Shown here in pieces: positions 15,931 through 24,551 of a stretch of 36,143 nt of DNA (positions are counted from its first letter, which is position 1; each line of letters opens with the position of its first letter). The notes under the pieces are model-generated. The model did not search any database and was not told the origin of the DNA. It saw only the letters and a program-made list of their open reading frames with translations. Source of the stretch: Pirellulales bacterium (GTDB lineage: Bacteria > Planctomycetota > Planctomycetia > Pirellulales > Lacipirellulaceae); NCBI GenBank assembly GCA_025935855.1, contig JAICUM010000004.1, positions 1 through 36,143 on the forward strand. Reading direction: 5' to 3'. Made by a program: the position numbers and the translations under genes.

Positions 15931-16111
15931 TTCGCGGTTCGTGCTAAGGGATGACTCTTACGCACTACCTCCGGGCGCGGCGGACGCCGCCGGTAAAGCT
16001 AAACCAAAAGTAGCGCCAATAAGTGTTCATCACGGTGTTATTGTCGGCACGATCGGCGAACAACGCAAGTGAATTTGCCCCGCTTTTTTCATGAAGCCGC
16101 AAGCAATCCGA

Positions 16112-18403
16112 TTACGCTTCGCTCTCCACCGGCTTCTGCTCTTCCTTCTTCGGCTTTTCCAGCCGATCCTTCGGCAAGGCCTCCTTGATCCCCGGCACTT
16201 GGTCGGCCCCGGCGGGAATGTGGATCGACGATCCCTTGAAGTCGTCGCCCACCGGCTCGTACTGCCCGCCGAGATGCTCCGCCAGAAAAGCCTCGGCCAC
16301 GGCGTTGAACGACATGCGGTTCTGCTCCAGCGCAAAACCGTGACCTTCATTCGGGTACAGCACGTAGGTTACGGGAATGTGCTTTTTCTGCATGGCCTCG
16401 ACGATCTGATCCGCTTCGAGCTGCGTGACGCGGGGGTCGTTCGCTCCCTGGCCAATGAGCAGCGGCTTTTTGATCTTATCCACCAGCGTCAGCGGCGAAC
16501 GCTCCAGCAGCTTCTGGCGGCCTTCCTCGGTATCAACATCGCCGACGCGAATCTTCATCACCGGCATGAATGGCGCCCAGTACGGCGGGATGTGCTGCAA
16601 GAGAGTCACGAGGCTCGACGGCCCCACAATATCCACGCCGCAGGCAAACTCGTCCGGCGTGAAGGTCATGCCCACGAGCGTCGCGTAGCCGCCGTAGCTG
16701 CCGCCCATGATCGCAACTTTGTCTTTCTGGGCCACGCCTTTGTCCACGGCCCACTTCACGGCGTCGATCAGATCGTCGTGCATTTTGCCGGCCCACTCGG
16801 CGTTGGCCGCGTTGACGAAGGATTTTCCGAAGCCGGTCGAGCCGCGGTAGTTCACGCTCAGCACCGCGTAGCCGCGATTCGCGAGCCACTGATGCTCGGC
16901 GTCGAAGCCCCACGTGTCGCGGGCCCATGGGCCGCCGTGTACGTTCAGCACCATCGGCACGGGTTTGTCCGGTTTGCCGTCGCCGTCAGGGTCGGTTCCC
17001 GGCGGCAGCGTCAGGTACGAGACTAGCTTCTTGCCGTCGCGGGCCTCGATGATCGGCGCGTGCATCTTGACCAGCGGATAGCCTTCCAAGTCATCGCGGC
17101 TGTTGAACAGAAAGTGGACCTTTTGATTCTCTCGGTCGTAGCGGTAGAACTTCACCGGGCCGTTGTCGAGCATGTAGGCGACCGTCCACTGCTTATCGTC
17201 CAGCGTGCGGCTGGTGACGATCAGCTCGCCGTCCTGCACCTTTTCGAGATAGTCGAGATCCTTCTTGATCGCCGGGTCGATGATCGTCCAATGTCGGCGA
17301 TCGTAGGTGAAGCCCACGGCCTGGATGTTCTTTTCGGTGGGATGGATCAGCACCTCGCCCACGTCAGCCTTGTCGTCCGCGGCAATCAGCTTCTTATCGT
17401 CGGTCTTCAAATCGACGGCAAACAACGCTCCGGTGTCACGGCCGCGGCTGTCGAGCAGGTACAGCACCGTGCCGTCCTTGTTGAAGCCCGCCGGGCCGGT
17501 GGTCATCGCGTCCTCGGGGCCGACCTTCATGTAGGACGCCCACTCGGTGATGCCCTTGTCGCCCGGCTTACCCTTGTCGCCTTCGGCCGGCTTTAACAGC
17601 TCCTGGCCGCCATCAGCCGTGTAATCGAAGGCAAAGCGCACGTTGAAATCGTCGTCCGTCACAAACGCCGCATAGCCAGGGTTCTCCTGAATCAGCTTTC
17701 GCTCGCCGCTTTTCAGATTAACCCGATAGATGTCGTGAAGCTGCGGATTGCGATTGTTCAGGCCGACGAGAATCTCCTCGGGAAACTTCTCGCTGGTCGC
17801 CTCGATGATGGCGTGTACTTTTTCCAGCGGCGTCAGGTCGGTGGTTTTCAGCGTCGCCACGTCGGTGGCGTACACGTGCCAATTCTCATCACCGGCCTTG
17901 TCCTGCGTGTGCAGGATGTGCTCGCCCGTGTACGCCCAGCTGTAGCCGCGAATGTCGCGCGTCTTGTCATCTGTCACCTGCTTGGCCTTGGAGAGGTCGT
18001 CAATCGGCGCGACGAACACGTTGAGGATGCCGTTCACCGGCGCGAGGTAGCTCAGCCATTTGCCATTCGGGCTGATGCGCGCGGTCGCGCGTTGCGGGTT
18101 GCCAAACAGGACGCTGCGGGGGATCAACTTCGACTCCTTGGATGATGTGGCGTTGTTCGTGGACGTCGCCGACGCGGGCGATGGTTTGTCTTCGGAGGCT
18201 TTCTTGGCGGCCTTTTCATTCGCGGACGAAGAATCCGACGACGCCTTGTCGCCGGCGGAAGAATCGCCTCCGGAAGAATTGGATGAATTAGTCGTGGGAG
18301 CGTCCACACGGGGGCCGGGTTTACACCCGACGATCATGGCCGCCATCGCGGCCACTAATAGTGAAGCGCCAACAAAGTCAGTTCCTCGACAATTGCATCG
18401 CAT
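16112..18403 (-). CDS. S9-family (prolyl oligopeptidase-like) peptidase, predicted lipoprotein
   Basis: A 763-residue serine peptidase. The N-terminus ends in a lipobox-like AAMIVGC with Cys27, then a Ser/Lys/Asp-rich linker (28-95), so the protein is probably lipid-anchored. A beta-propeller domain spans about 96-450 (ATARISPNGKWLSYLAPVNG). The alpha/beta-hydrolase domain follows, with VLNVHGGPWARDTWGF, the nucleophile Ser569 in MGGSYGGYAT, Asp656 in GQGANDPRV and His688 in NEGHGFA. A short acidic loop, DPDGDGKPDKP (about 471-481), resembles a calcium-binding EF-hand or dockerin loop and is placed just before the catalytic domain. The C-terminus is Lys/Glu-rich. It likely cleaves oligopeptides outside the cytoplasm. 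It is divergent from comEC. Confidence 0.9.
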   Translation of the reverse strand: MRCNCRGTDFVGASLLVAAMAAMIVGCKPGPRVDAPTTNSSNSSGGDSSAGDKASSDSSSANEKAAKKASEDKPSPASATSTNNATSSKESKLIPRSVLFGNPQRATARISPNGKWLSYLAPVNGILNVFVAPIDDLSKAKQVTDDKTRDIRGYSWAYTGEHILHTQDKAGDENWHVYATDVATLKTTDLTPLEKVHAIIEATSEKFPEEILVGLNNRNPQLHDIYRVNLKSGERKLIQENPGYAAFVTDDDFNVRFAFDYTADGGQELLKPAEGDKGKPGDKGITEWASYMKVGPEDAMTTGPAGFNKDGTVLYLLDSRGRDTGALFAVDLKTDDKKLIAADDKADVGEVLIHPTEKNIQAVGFTYDRRHWTIIDPAIKKDLDYLEKVQDGELIVTSRTLDDKQWTVAYMLDNGPVKFYRYDRENQKVHFLFNSRDDLEGYPLVKMHAPIIEARDGKKLVSYLTLPPGTDPDGDGKPDKPVPMVLNVHGGPWARDTWGFDAEHQWLANRGYAVLSVNYRGSTGFGKSFVNAANAEWAGKMHDDLIDAVKWAVDKGVAQKDKVAIMGGSYGGYATLVGMTFTPDEFACGVDIVGPSSLVTLLQHIPPYWAPFMPVMKIRVGDVDTEEGRQKLLERSPLTLVDKIKKPLLIGQGANDPRVTQLEADQIVEAMQKKHIPVTYVLYPNEGHGFALEQNRMSFNAVAEAFLAEHLGGQYEPVGDDFKGSSIHIPAGADQVPGIKEALPKDRLEKPKKEEQKPVESEA

Positions 18404-18589
18404 TATGGTGCGTCGCCTCCGGTGCTTAGTGGTTTCTCGTCAATCGGGCTATTGTTCCCGGCGTTGCCCCGGCCAGCAACCCGCGATCGCCGGCGGCTGG
18501 CAATTGAACGGCTTTCGCTCGATCCGGTAAACTGGCGCCAGCAGGCTCCTCTTCCATTCCTTTCGGTCATCTGAACCGCAGTTCCCACG

Positions 18590-21124
18590 GTGGCAGAACG
18601 GCAAACTTCACCGCTGGATGCGTCCGGACCGGCGCCGACGCCCTATCGGCCGCTGATGTGGCTGGCTTTGGCCACTGGGCTAGGGGTGGCGGCTGACTAT
18701 CAGCTGCAATCGGCGGAGAGCGGGCCGTTGTTTGGATGGTGGTGGTTCGCAGCGATCTTGTCTCTGCTTTTCGCCATCGCGGCACGGCGCCGGGGGTATG
18801 CGAACGGCGCCGCGGGAGCGTTGTTGCTGACAGCGCTCGCCATCGGCGGCGCTTGGCACGATTGGCGCTGGAATTTTGCACGCGCCGATGATCTGGCATT
18901 GTTCGCAGGCGAGGAGCCGCAGCCGGCTTGCGTCGAAGTGGTGCTGGCCGACCGGATTCGCACCTCGCCGCCGGCGGATCGCAGCCCGTTGCGGGCCATG
19001 CCGGCGCATACCATCAGCGAGGCGACCGTGCGCGTCGTCGCCATTCGCGACGGCGCCCAGTGGCGGCCGGCTGGCGGCGTCTCGCGACTGCGCATCGCCG
19101 GGGAGCTGTCGGGCGTGAGCGCCGGCGATCGCGCGGTGGTCTTCGCTCAAATGGCCTGCCCTCGTCCGCCGCTCAATCCTGGCGAATACGACTGGGCGGC
19201 CGCCGAACGCCGCAACGGCCGGTTGAGCGAGCTGTATTGCGACGATCCGCACTGCGTGGCCGTCACCACATCGGCATCCGCGTTGCGCATCGGCTCGCCG
19301 CTGGCGATCGTCCGCGATTGGTGCGAACGGCAGCTATCAGCCAATGTCGGCCAGCGCGACGCGCCGCTTGTGCTGGCCACGTTGCTCGGAGACCAGGAGC
19401 GGCTGTCCGACGAAACCAAAGACGCCTTTATGAAGACGGGCGCCATTCATTTGCTCGTCGTCTCCGGCGCTCACATCGCGCTGCTGGCCACGATCGTGTG
19501 GCGAGTGACGGGCGGCGCCTCACTATCGCGCCGCGCGCAAGTGTTTGTCACGGTGGGCGCCATCATTCTTTATTCAGCCATTGTTGGCGCGCAGCCGTCG
19601 GTGCTGCGCGCCGCGGTGCTGACCATTGCGACGGTTATGGCGCTCGTCGGAGGTCGGCAGGCCTCGGCCGGGAATATCCTGGGCGCCGCTGCATTGGTCG
19701 TGATCCTGATCAACCCGTGCGAGTTGTTCCGCGCCGGCACGCAATTCAGTTTTCTCGCAGTTGCCGTACTCATCGCCTTTTCCAAGCTTGGCTCCCGATT
19801 TGCCGGCATGAGCCCGCTCGACCGATTGATCGACGAGGCTCGGCCGTGGTGGCTCAAAGCGATGCGACGCGTCGGCGGCTGGTTCGGCGCGATGACCGCC
19901 GCGTCGCTTGCCGTCGGCCTCGCGATGGCGCCGCTGGTTTCCTATCACTTTCACGTCGTTACACCGGCGAGCATTCTGCTCACGCCGCTCGCCGGTCCGC
20001 TGGTGGCCATGTCGCTGGCGGCGGGCGTCGCGGTCGTCACCTTCGGCTGGCTTGTTCCGCCGCTGGGCGCAATGTGCGGCGCGGTGTGCGGCGGCTGTCT
20101 GCACGCGACTGAATCGCTTGTCATCTACGCACAATCAATTCCCGGCAGCTACTTTTACACGACGGGCTTTCCGGCTTGGTGGCTGTGGGGATTCTACGGA
20201 GTGGCGGCGCTCTGGGTTGCCATTCCCCGCCTCCGTCCGGATTGGCATTGGCAAGCGTCGTCGGGCATGATCTGGCTGGCAGCGGCGCTCATCGTTCCGA
20301 GCCAAGCAAGTCCAAACAGCGAACGCCAACTGCGCTGTACGTTTCTTGCCGTTGGCCATGGCACGTGCGCCGTGATGGAACTCCCCAGCGGTCAAACCGT
20401 ACTGTACGACGCCGGGAGCCTCGGCTCGCCCGACGCCGCGGCGAAAATCATCTCCTCCTTCCTCTGGTCGCAGGGCATCGAGCGCATCGACGCGCTCGTG
20501 CTCTCGCATCCGGACATCGATCACTACAACGCCGTACCGGGATTGGTTGAGCGGTTTCCGATCGGCGTCGTGTACGTTTCGCCCATGATGTTCGATCCGC
20601 TGGCGACGATGGGCAATCTCACGGCGCCGAACTATCTGCGCGACGTGCTGAATCGCGCCGGCGTCCCGCTGCGCGAGGTCTGGCTCAACGATCGCCTGCG
20701 CACCGACGACGCCGACGTCGCGATGACCGTACTGCATCCGCCGCGCGACGGGGTGCTCGGCCGCGACAATGCGAACAGCGTGTTGCTCTGCGTCGAGTTC
20801 GCCGGGAAACGGATCCTCCTTCCGGGCGACTTGGAATCGCCAGGGCTCGAACTGGTGACCGCCGACCCGCCGCTGGACTGTGACATTCTGCTGGCGCCGC
20901 ACCATGGCAGCGCTCAAAGCGATCCGCCAGGCTTCGCCGCGTGGTGCACTCCGGAGCACGTTGTGCTGAGCGGCGAGCGTTCAGATCGAACGGCGCCGGC
21001 GCAGCAGTCGTACGAGCGCGTCGGCGCCGCGGTGTATCACACGGCGCTCGACGGCGCCGTAACTTTTTCAGTCAATGCGACCAGCGAACGCGTTTTCTGC
21101 TTTCGGGAGCGGCCCGAGCGATAG
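18590..21124 (+). CDS. comEC: ComEC/Rec2-family DNA-uptake channel protein
   Basis: 844 residues with the complete ComEC layout: an N-terminal pair of TM helices and a soluble DUF4131-type region (about 1-250), the polytopic Competence domain (about 260-560, with GAIHLLVVSGAHIALLATIV and PSVLRAAVLT), and a C-terminal metallo-beta-lactamase-like domain. The latter has LAVGHGTCAVME, YDAGS, LSHPDIDHYNAV (H640-H645), LLPGDLES and LLAPHHGSAQS. ComEC forms the inner-membrane channel through which single-stranded DNA enters; the lactamase domain may degrade one strand. The start is GTG 18590; no Shine-Dalgarno is clear. No other competence gene is adjacent, though a prepilin peptidase lies at the right edge of the window. 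Confidence 0.92.
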   Translation: MAERQTSPLDASGPAPTPYRPLMWLALATGLGVAADYQLQSAESGPLFGWWWFAAILSLLFAIAARRRGYANGAAGALLLTALAIGGAWHDWRWNFARADDLALFAGEEPQPACVEVVLADRIRTSPPADRSPLRAMPAHTISEATVRVVAIRDGAQWRPAGGVSRLRIAGELSGVSAGDRAVVFAQMACPRPPLNPGEYDWAAAERRNGRLSELYCDDPHCVAVTTSASALRIGSPLAIVRDWCERQLSANVGQRDAPLVLATLLGDQERLSDETKDAFMKTGAIHLLVVSGAHIALLATIVWRVTGGASLSRRAQVFVTVGAIILYSAIVGAQPSVLRAAVLTIATVMALVGGRQASAGNILGAAALVVILINPCELFRAGTQFSFLAVAVLIAFSKLGSRFAGMSPLDRLIDEARPWWLKAMRRVGGWFGAMTAASLAVGLAMAPLVSYHFHVVTPASILLTPLAGPLVAMSLAAGVAVVTFGWLVPPLGAMCGAVCGGCLHATESLVIYAQSIPGSYFYTTGFPAWWLWGFYGVAALWVAIPRLRPDWHWQASSGMIWLAAALIVPSQASPNSERQLRCTFLAVGHGTCAVMELPSGQTVLYDAGSLGSPDAAAKIISSFLWSQGIERIDALVLSHPDIDHYNAVPGLVERFPIGVVYVSPMMFDPLATMGNLTAPNYLRDVLNRAGVPLREVWLNDRLRTDDADVAMTVLHPPRDGVLGRDNANSVLLCVEFAGKRILLPGDLESPGLELVTADPPLDCDILLAPHHGSAQSDPPGFAAWCTPEHVVLSGERSDRTAPAQQSYERVGAAVYHTALDGAVTFSVNATSERVFCFRERPER

Positions 21125-21372
21125 CACGAATCGCTTGGCAAGCGACTTGCTGTTGAGACCGCGTCCCAATAAACCGCGAATCGCGCCCTAGCCAACGAGC
21201 CGTGAATTCCCTATCCTTACTGCGTCGAAATCTCGATGATTCCCTCCAGCGGCTTTGATTGCGGCGTTACTCGACTCACCTGGCCGTTTCGTCGAAATTC
21301 ACTAGGTTTCCGAAAACCCATGTCGCCTTGGCCGGCTTCCCATCTTCCTTGAATGAAAGGATGCAGCGTCCG

Positions 21373-22374
21373 ATGTCCGCTCCCACGCCCGAGACTCCTG
21401 AACTTCAGTCCAAGTTTGCCAAGTGGAAAGACGGTCTGGACTTGAAGAAGTTCGGCGGCTCGGCCGCCGTGGCCGTGGCCGCGGCGATTGTGCGTGCGCG
21501 GCGGGCGTTTCGGGAATTCGGGCTGAACTGGCCGGTCGTCATTTGGATCGCGATTATCCACGTGCTCGCCCTAATGGCGCCGTTCTTCTTTAGTTGGCCG
21601 GCGCTGGTCAGCTGCGTTGCACTGGCGTTCATCACCGGCAGCTTCGGCGTGTGCATGGGCTATCACCGGTTGCTCACGCACAAGAGCTTCCAGACCTACC
21701 GGCCGATCAAATGGCTGCTGGCCTTGCTGGGGCAGCTTTCCGGCGAAGGCTCGGCGCTCACCTGGGTCGCTCAACATCGGAAGCATCACGCGTTCAGCGA
21801 TCACGAAGGCGATCCCCACTCGCCGAAGGACGGCGCCTGGTGGAGCCACATGCTGTGGTTCATGCCGAACTTCGGCCGGAGTTGGCACAAGGAAGTCCTG
21901 CAGCGCTACGCTCCTGACATGATGAAGGACAAGATGATGGTGGTGCTTCACTATCTCTTCCTGCCGTCGCATTTCCTCTGTGCGGCCGCTCTGTATCTCA
22001 TTGGCTACTTCGGTCCGACGTCGTGGCATCTGGGCTCGAACTGGGCCGGCTGGTCGATGATCTTCTGGGGCCTTGGCGTGCGGATGGTGTATGTGCTGCA
22101 CGTTACCTGGTTCGTGAACTCGGCGACGCACCTGTGGGGCTACCGGAATTACGAAACCACCGATAACAGCCGCAACCTGTGGTGGGTCGGCATCCTGGCG
22201 TTCGGCGAGGGTTGGCACAACAATCATCACGCGTACCAGCGCGTCGCCCGGCAGGGGCATCGCTGGTGGGAAATCGACGTCACGTACTGGTGCATCTGGC
22301 TGATGGAAAAGGTCGGCTTGGCGTGGGACGTTGTCCGCGTGAAGGATGTGCCGAAGGGCATGAAGCCGGCTTAG
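21373..22374 (+). CDS. Acyl-CoA (stearoyl-CoA delta-9-like) fatty acid desaturase
   Basis: A 333-residue membrane diiron enzyme that would introduce a cis double bond into a saturated acyl chain. It has the three histidine boxes: HRLLTH (98-103), HRKHH (135-139) and HNNHH (282-286), with four hydrophobic spans between about 53 and 250 and the GEGWHNNHH context typical of delta-9 desaturases. I chose ATG 21373 because AAAGGA lies about 11 nt upstream. The ATG at 21361 has that site abutting it, and a TTG at 21259 gives an unlikely extension. Substrate form (CoA, ACP or lipid-bound) cannot be told. It probably controls membrane fluidity. Confidence 0.92.
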   Translation: MSAPTPETPELQSKFAKWKDGLDLKKFGGSAAVAVAAAIVRARRAFREFGLNWPVVIWIAIIHVLALMAPFFFSWPALVSCVALAFITGSFGVCMGYHRLLTHKSFQTYRPIKWLLALLGQLSGEGSALTWVAQHRKHHAFSDHEGDPHSPKDGAWWSHMLWFMPNFGRSWHKEVLQRYAPDMMKDKMMVVLHYLFLPSHFLCAAALYLIGYFGPTSWHLGSNWAGWSMIFWGLGVRMVYVLHVTWFVNSATHLWGYRNYETTDNSRNLWWVGILAFGEGWHNNHHAYQRVARQGHRWWEIDVTYWCIWLMEKVGLAWDVVRVKDVPKGMKPA

Positions 22375-22398
22375 GCTCTTCATTAAGTCGCGCCTCCC

Positions 22399-23526
22399 AT
22401 GTTGATCGCATTCAGGCGTTCGGTGTTCGCGATTTGGCGAACATCGAACGCTTGTTCTTTTGGGTCACGCTTTCGCGGCGGTCTAGGCCTCGCATCGTAC
22501 TGTAGGCGAGTTTCTCCGAAACTCGCGATCGCGTCTCCGCCACGGCGGATCCGGGATCGGAGAGACGCGGCTACAGGTCGCGGGTTCACACTTGTCGAGC
22601 TGCTGGTGGTGATCGCGATTATCGGCGTGCTGACGGCGCTGTTGCTGCCGGCGGTGCAGGCGGCGCGGGAGTCGGCTCGGCGGTCGCAATGTGCGAACAA
22701 CGTCCGGGAGCTGGCCCTGGCGTTTCTCAATCATGAGTCGGCGCACGGCTACTATCCGACCGGCGGCTGGGGGTTCATGTGGGTCGGCGAGCCGGACGCC
22801 GGCTATGGGCATGAACAGCCGGGGAGCTGGGCGTACAACATCCTGCCGTATGTCGAGCAGCAGGCGCTGCGGCGAACGGGCGCCGGCGTGACCGACCCGT
22901 TCGAGCATCAGGCGGCGATCAAATCGGTCGTCACCACGCCGGTGCCGATCTTTCAGTGCCCGTCGAAGCGGCCGGTGCAAGGCTATCCGATCAATCCGCG
23001 GCTGGCGGCGCTGGCGATCAACGCATTCGACTGCGGACCGAACAACGGCTGCCTCGTGGCTCGCGGCGATTACCGCGCCAACGGCGGGAGCACGTGGGCC
23101 GGCGACGTCGAAGGAGTGGCGCCAACACCGGCCGACCTCGCCAAGGACGACCGCACCGGCATTTCATACCAGTACAGCATGATCCGCGCGAGCCAGGTGA
23201 TCGACGGCTCTTCACACACGTTCCTACTCGGCGAGAAAGCGCTCAGCTCGGCAGCGTACGAGGACGGTTCGTACACGGCCGACGACCAATGCGTGTACTC
23301 GGGCAACGACAACGACAACGTCGGCTTCACCGGCAAAACGGCGGAGGACATCTACGTGCCGCAGCCGGATTCGCGGCCGGCCAATGCCGACCTGAAGTTC
23401 CGCTTCGGCGGGCCGCACGTCGAGGCGTTCGCGATGGCGATGTGCGACGGGTCGGTGTCGTTCCTGTCGTTCGACGTGGACGCGGTGGCGTTCTGGCGGC
23501 TGGGGGGGCGGAATGATGAGCGGTGA
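22399..23526 (+). CDS. DUF1559 protein with prepilin-like N-terminus preceded by translated palindromes (protein 2)
   Basis: A DUF1559 protein: [17 protein letters not shown] (about residues 62-78), [33 protein letters not shown], a glycine-rich middle and the C-terminal [20 protein letters not shown] motif. Unlike protein 1, no ATG, GTG or TTG codon lies in frame between the repeats and the prepilin segment. The only available starts are ATG 22399, TTG 22402 and GTG 22423. So about 40-60 residues before GFTLVELL must be translated, and they are encoded by two palindromes (22416-22451 and 22501-22575). That is a very long, arginine-rich leader for a prepilin-like protein. It starts 24 nt after the desaturase gene. 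A surface-exposed role is inferred. Confidence 0.87.
   Translation: MLIAFRRSVFAIWRTSNACSFGSRFRGGLGLASYCRRVSPKLAIASPPRRIRDRRDAATGRGFTLVELLVVIAIIGVLTALLLPAVQAARESARRSQCANNVRELALAFLNHESAHGYYPTGGWGFMWVGEPDAGYGHEQPGSWAYNILPYVEQQALRRTGAGVTDPFEHQAAIKSVVTTPVPIFQCPSKRPVQGYPINPRLAALAINAFDCGPNNGCLVARGDYRANGGSTWAGDVEGVAPTPADLAKDDRTGISYQYSMIRASQVIDGSSHTFLLGEKALSSAAYEDGSYTADDQCVYSGNDNDNVGFTGKTAEDIYVPQPDSRPANADLKFRFGGPHVEAFAMAMCDGSVSFLSFDVDAVAFWRLGGRNDER
22416..22451. repeat. Perfect-arm palindrome at the 5' end of DUF1559 gene 2
   Basis: GCGTTCG-GT-GTTCGC, a 6-nt loop, GCGAAC-AT-CGAACGC. The arms are exact reverse complements except for the GT/AT pair. It is read in frame. Confidence 0.85.
22501..22575. 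repeat. Cloverleaf-like palindromic repeat inside DUF1559 gene 2
   Basis: The outer ends TGTAGGCG...CGCGGCTACA pair imperfectly. Inside are two perfect hairpins: GCGAGTTTC-TCC-GAAACTCGC (22506-22526) and TCCGCC-AC-GGCGGA (22536-22549). It is translated as part of the protein's N-terminus (from about residue 35 to 59). Confidence 0.85.
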
Positions 23527-23581
23527 AGTTTTCGCCACTTGCGCGCGGTGATCGTTGAGTGCTGAAGCACTCCACGCCGAG

Positions 23582-23755
23582 AGTTTTGGCGTTTTGGATT
23601 TTGGAACACGCCGTAGGGGTCCCACTTTCTGGCGCTCAAAAGTCATTGGCCCTTGACACGCGCCGCTCGGGAAAACTGGGCTCGCACGCGACTTTGACGG
23701 TCGCGGCGGAGGGTGGGTTTTGGATTTTTCAAAAAAAGTCCAAAACGCCAAAACC
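23582..23755 (-). repeat. MITE-like element, copy B
   Basis: In reverse complement this segment matches 6212-6396 in order and in its ends (see that entry). The ends are GTTTTGGCGTTTTGG and CCAAAACGCCAAAACC. A translated stretch on its minus strand (LAFWTFFEKSKTHP) resembles the plus-strand stretch of copy A (WVFWTFSGKAKSHP), which follows from the shared DNA. Confidence 0.7.
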
Positions 23756-23770
23756 TTTCGCATGAGCGGC

Positions 23771-23811
23771 GCGGCGCGGCGAGCGCGCTCCCCTAGCGGG
23801 TGGCGGCTATT
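23771..23811. repeat. GC-palindrome family, diverged copy
   Basis: GAGCGCGCTCCCCTAGCGGG followed by TGGCGGCTA matches the right half of the 904-955 element with one substitution in GGGTCGCGGCTA; the left half is only partly kept. Confidence 0.75.
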
Positions 23812-23835
23812 GACGTTCAGAAAGCCAATCGAACT

Positions 23836-23912
23836 GGGTGCCACTCGCCGTGGCGAGTGCTGACGTGGGTATTCGCTTGCCACTTCTCACTGGCAAAATG
23901 CCAGTGGCACCC
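23836..23912. repeat. GTGCCACT...AGTGGCAC palindromic element
   Basis: GGGTGCCACT (23836-23845) and AGTGGCACCC (23903-23912) are exact reverse complements. Inside are smaller hairpins ACTCGCC-GT-GGCGAGT and CACTGGC-AAAAT-GCCAGTG. It resembles the CTGGACGAGCCAGCAGTGGC element at 25376-25532 in its GTGGCAC end. Confidence 0.8.
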
Positions 23913-23920
23913 TGCGGCGG

Positions 23921-23950
23921 GCGCGCTCCCCTAACGGGTCGCGGCTAAAC
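23921..23950. repeat. GC-palindrome family, right-half copy
   Basis: GCGCGCTCCCCTAACGGGTC and then GCGGCTAAAC match the right half of 904-955 with one mismatch; the expected left half is absent. A half-length copy argues that the element is cut or copied at its dyad. Confidence 0.75.
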
Positions 23951-24551
23951 GTCGCGATTTGTAGTGTTGGGTTGAGATGTCAAAGAGCTGGCGGCGCTAT
24001 TGGCAGCGCCGTTGGTTTTTTGTCGCGTGAATTCTGTCGCGAAGCGTGTTTTTGGCGACAGAAATCGGTTCTGCGATTTGCGCGCAGCGTCGGCGTGCGG
24101 CCGGCCGCTGGTTAGGCCGGCTGTTGAATACGATACGCATGTACATTAACACACGGGGCGGTCAATTTCAAGGCGAGTTTTTGGGCCAGCGCCGTCTGCT
24201 CGCGCAATCTGGCGGCCTGACAGGGCAAAAAGTGCGACCGGCGGTGCAGCAGCGTGGGTCGCCGGAAGGAGGTTTGCACTCGCGCCGGCGAGGGCGTCCG
24301 TCTCAACCTTCGGCCGCTGAGATTGGGTTGGCCGGAAAGCGGCGTGCTTAAAGGACTTGCGGCTCGCCTCGGTCGCGAGGGGGGCGGCTCCGATGGCCGT
24401 TTGCCGGCCTTCCAAGATGCGGTTTTTGCCGCCGTTTTCTTGATTCCCGCGTTTTCTGATACCAAAATCTTAGCTGTCGCGCCTCTTATAGAGGCAGCAC
24501 AGTGCGGGCCGGCTGGTCATTGGCATCAGTCGTTCTCCGGAAGCTCGTCTC

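Larger units (their letters stand above)
15762..16111. other. Spacer with tandem-armed palindrome and a terminator, no gene
   Basis: 350 nt between aroF and the S9 peptidase gene, both on the minus strand. It holds a GAGTAGGT-armed palindrome (15803-15883) and a minus-strand terminator (15893-15930). The remainder, 15931-16111, shows only a small GC hairpin (GCGCGGCGGACGCCGCC) and no coding signal. Confidence 0.65.
23527..24551. other. 1-kb gene-free repeat hotspot
   Basis: I see no supported gene. From left to right it holds MITE-like copy B (23582-23755), a GC palindrome copy (23771-23811), a GTGCCACT-ended palindrome (23836-23912), a half copy of the GC palindrome (23921-23950) and about 600 nt of unassigned sequence before the PEP-CTERM-like gene. 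The latter includes GAATTCTGTCGCGAAGCG/GGCGACAGAAATCG half-repeats and no convincing reading frame. Confidence 0.6.

Noticed and set aside
22501-22575. A tRNA-like cloverleaf
   Set aside because: Two hairpins within outer stems give a cloverleaf look, but there is no T-loop GTTCGA, no CCA-type end and no anticodon loop of the right size.
23224-23883. A 219-codon minus-strand frame over the DUF1559 end and the repeat hotspot
   Set aside because: Half of it is antisense to DUF1559 protein 2 and the rest is MITE-like repeat.
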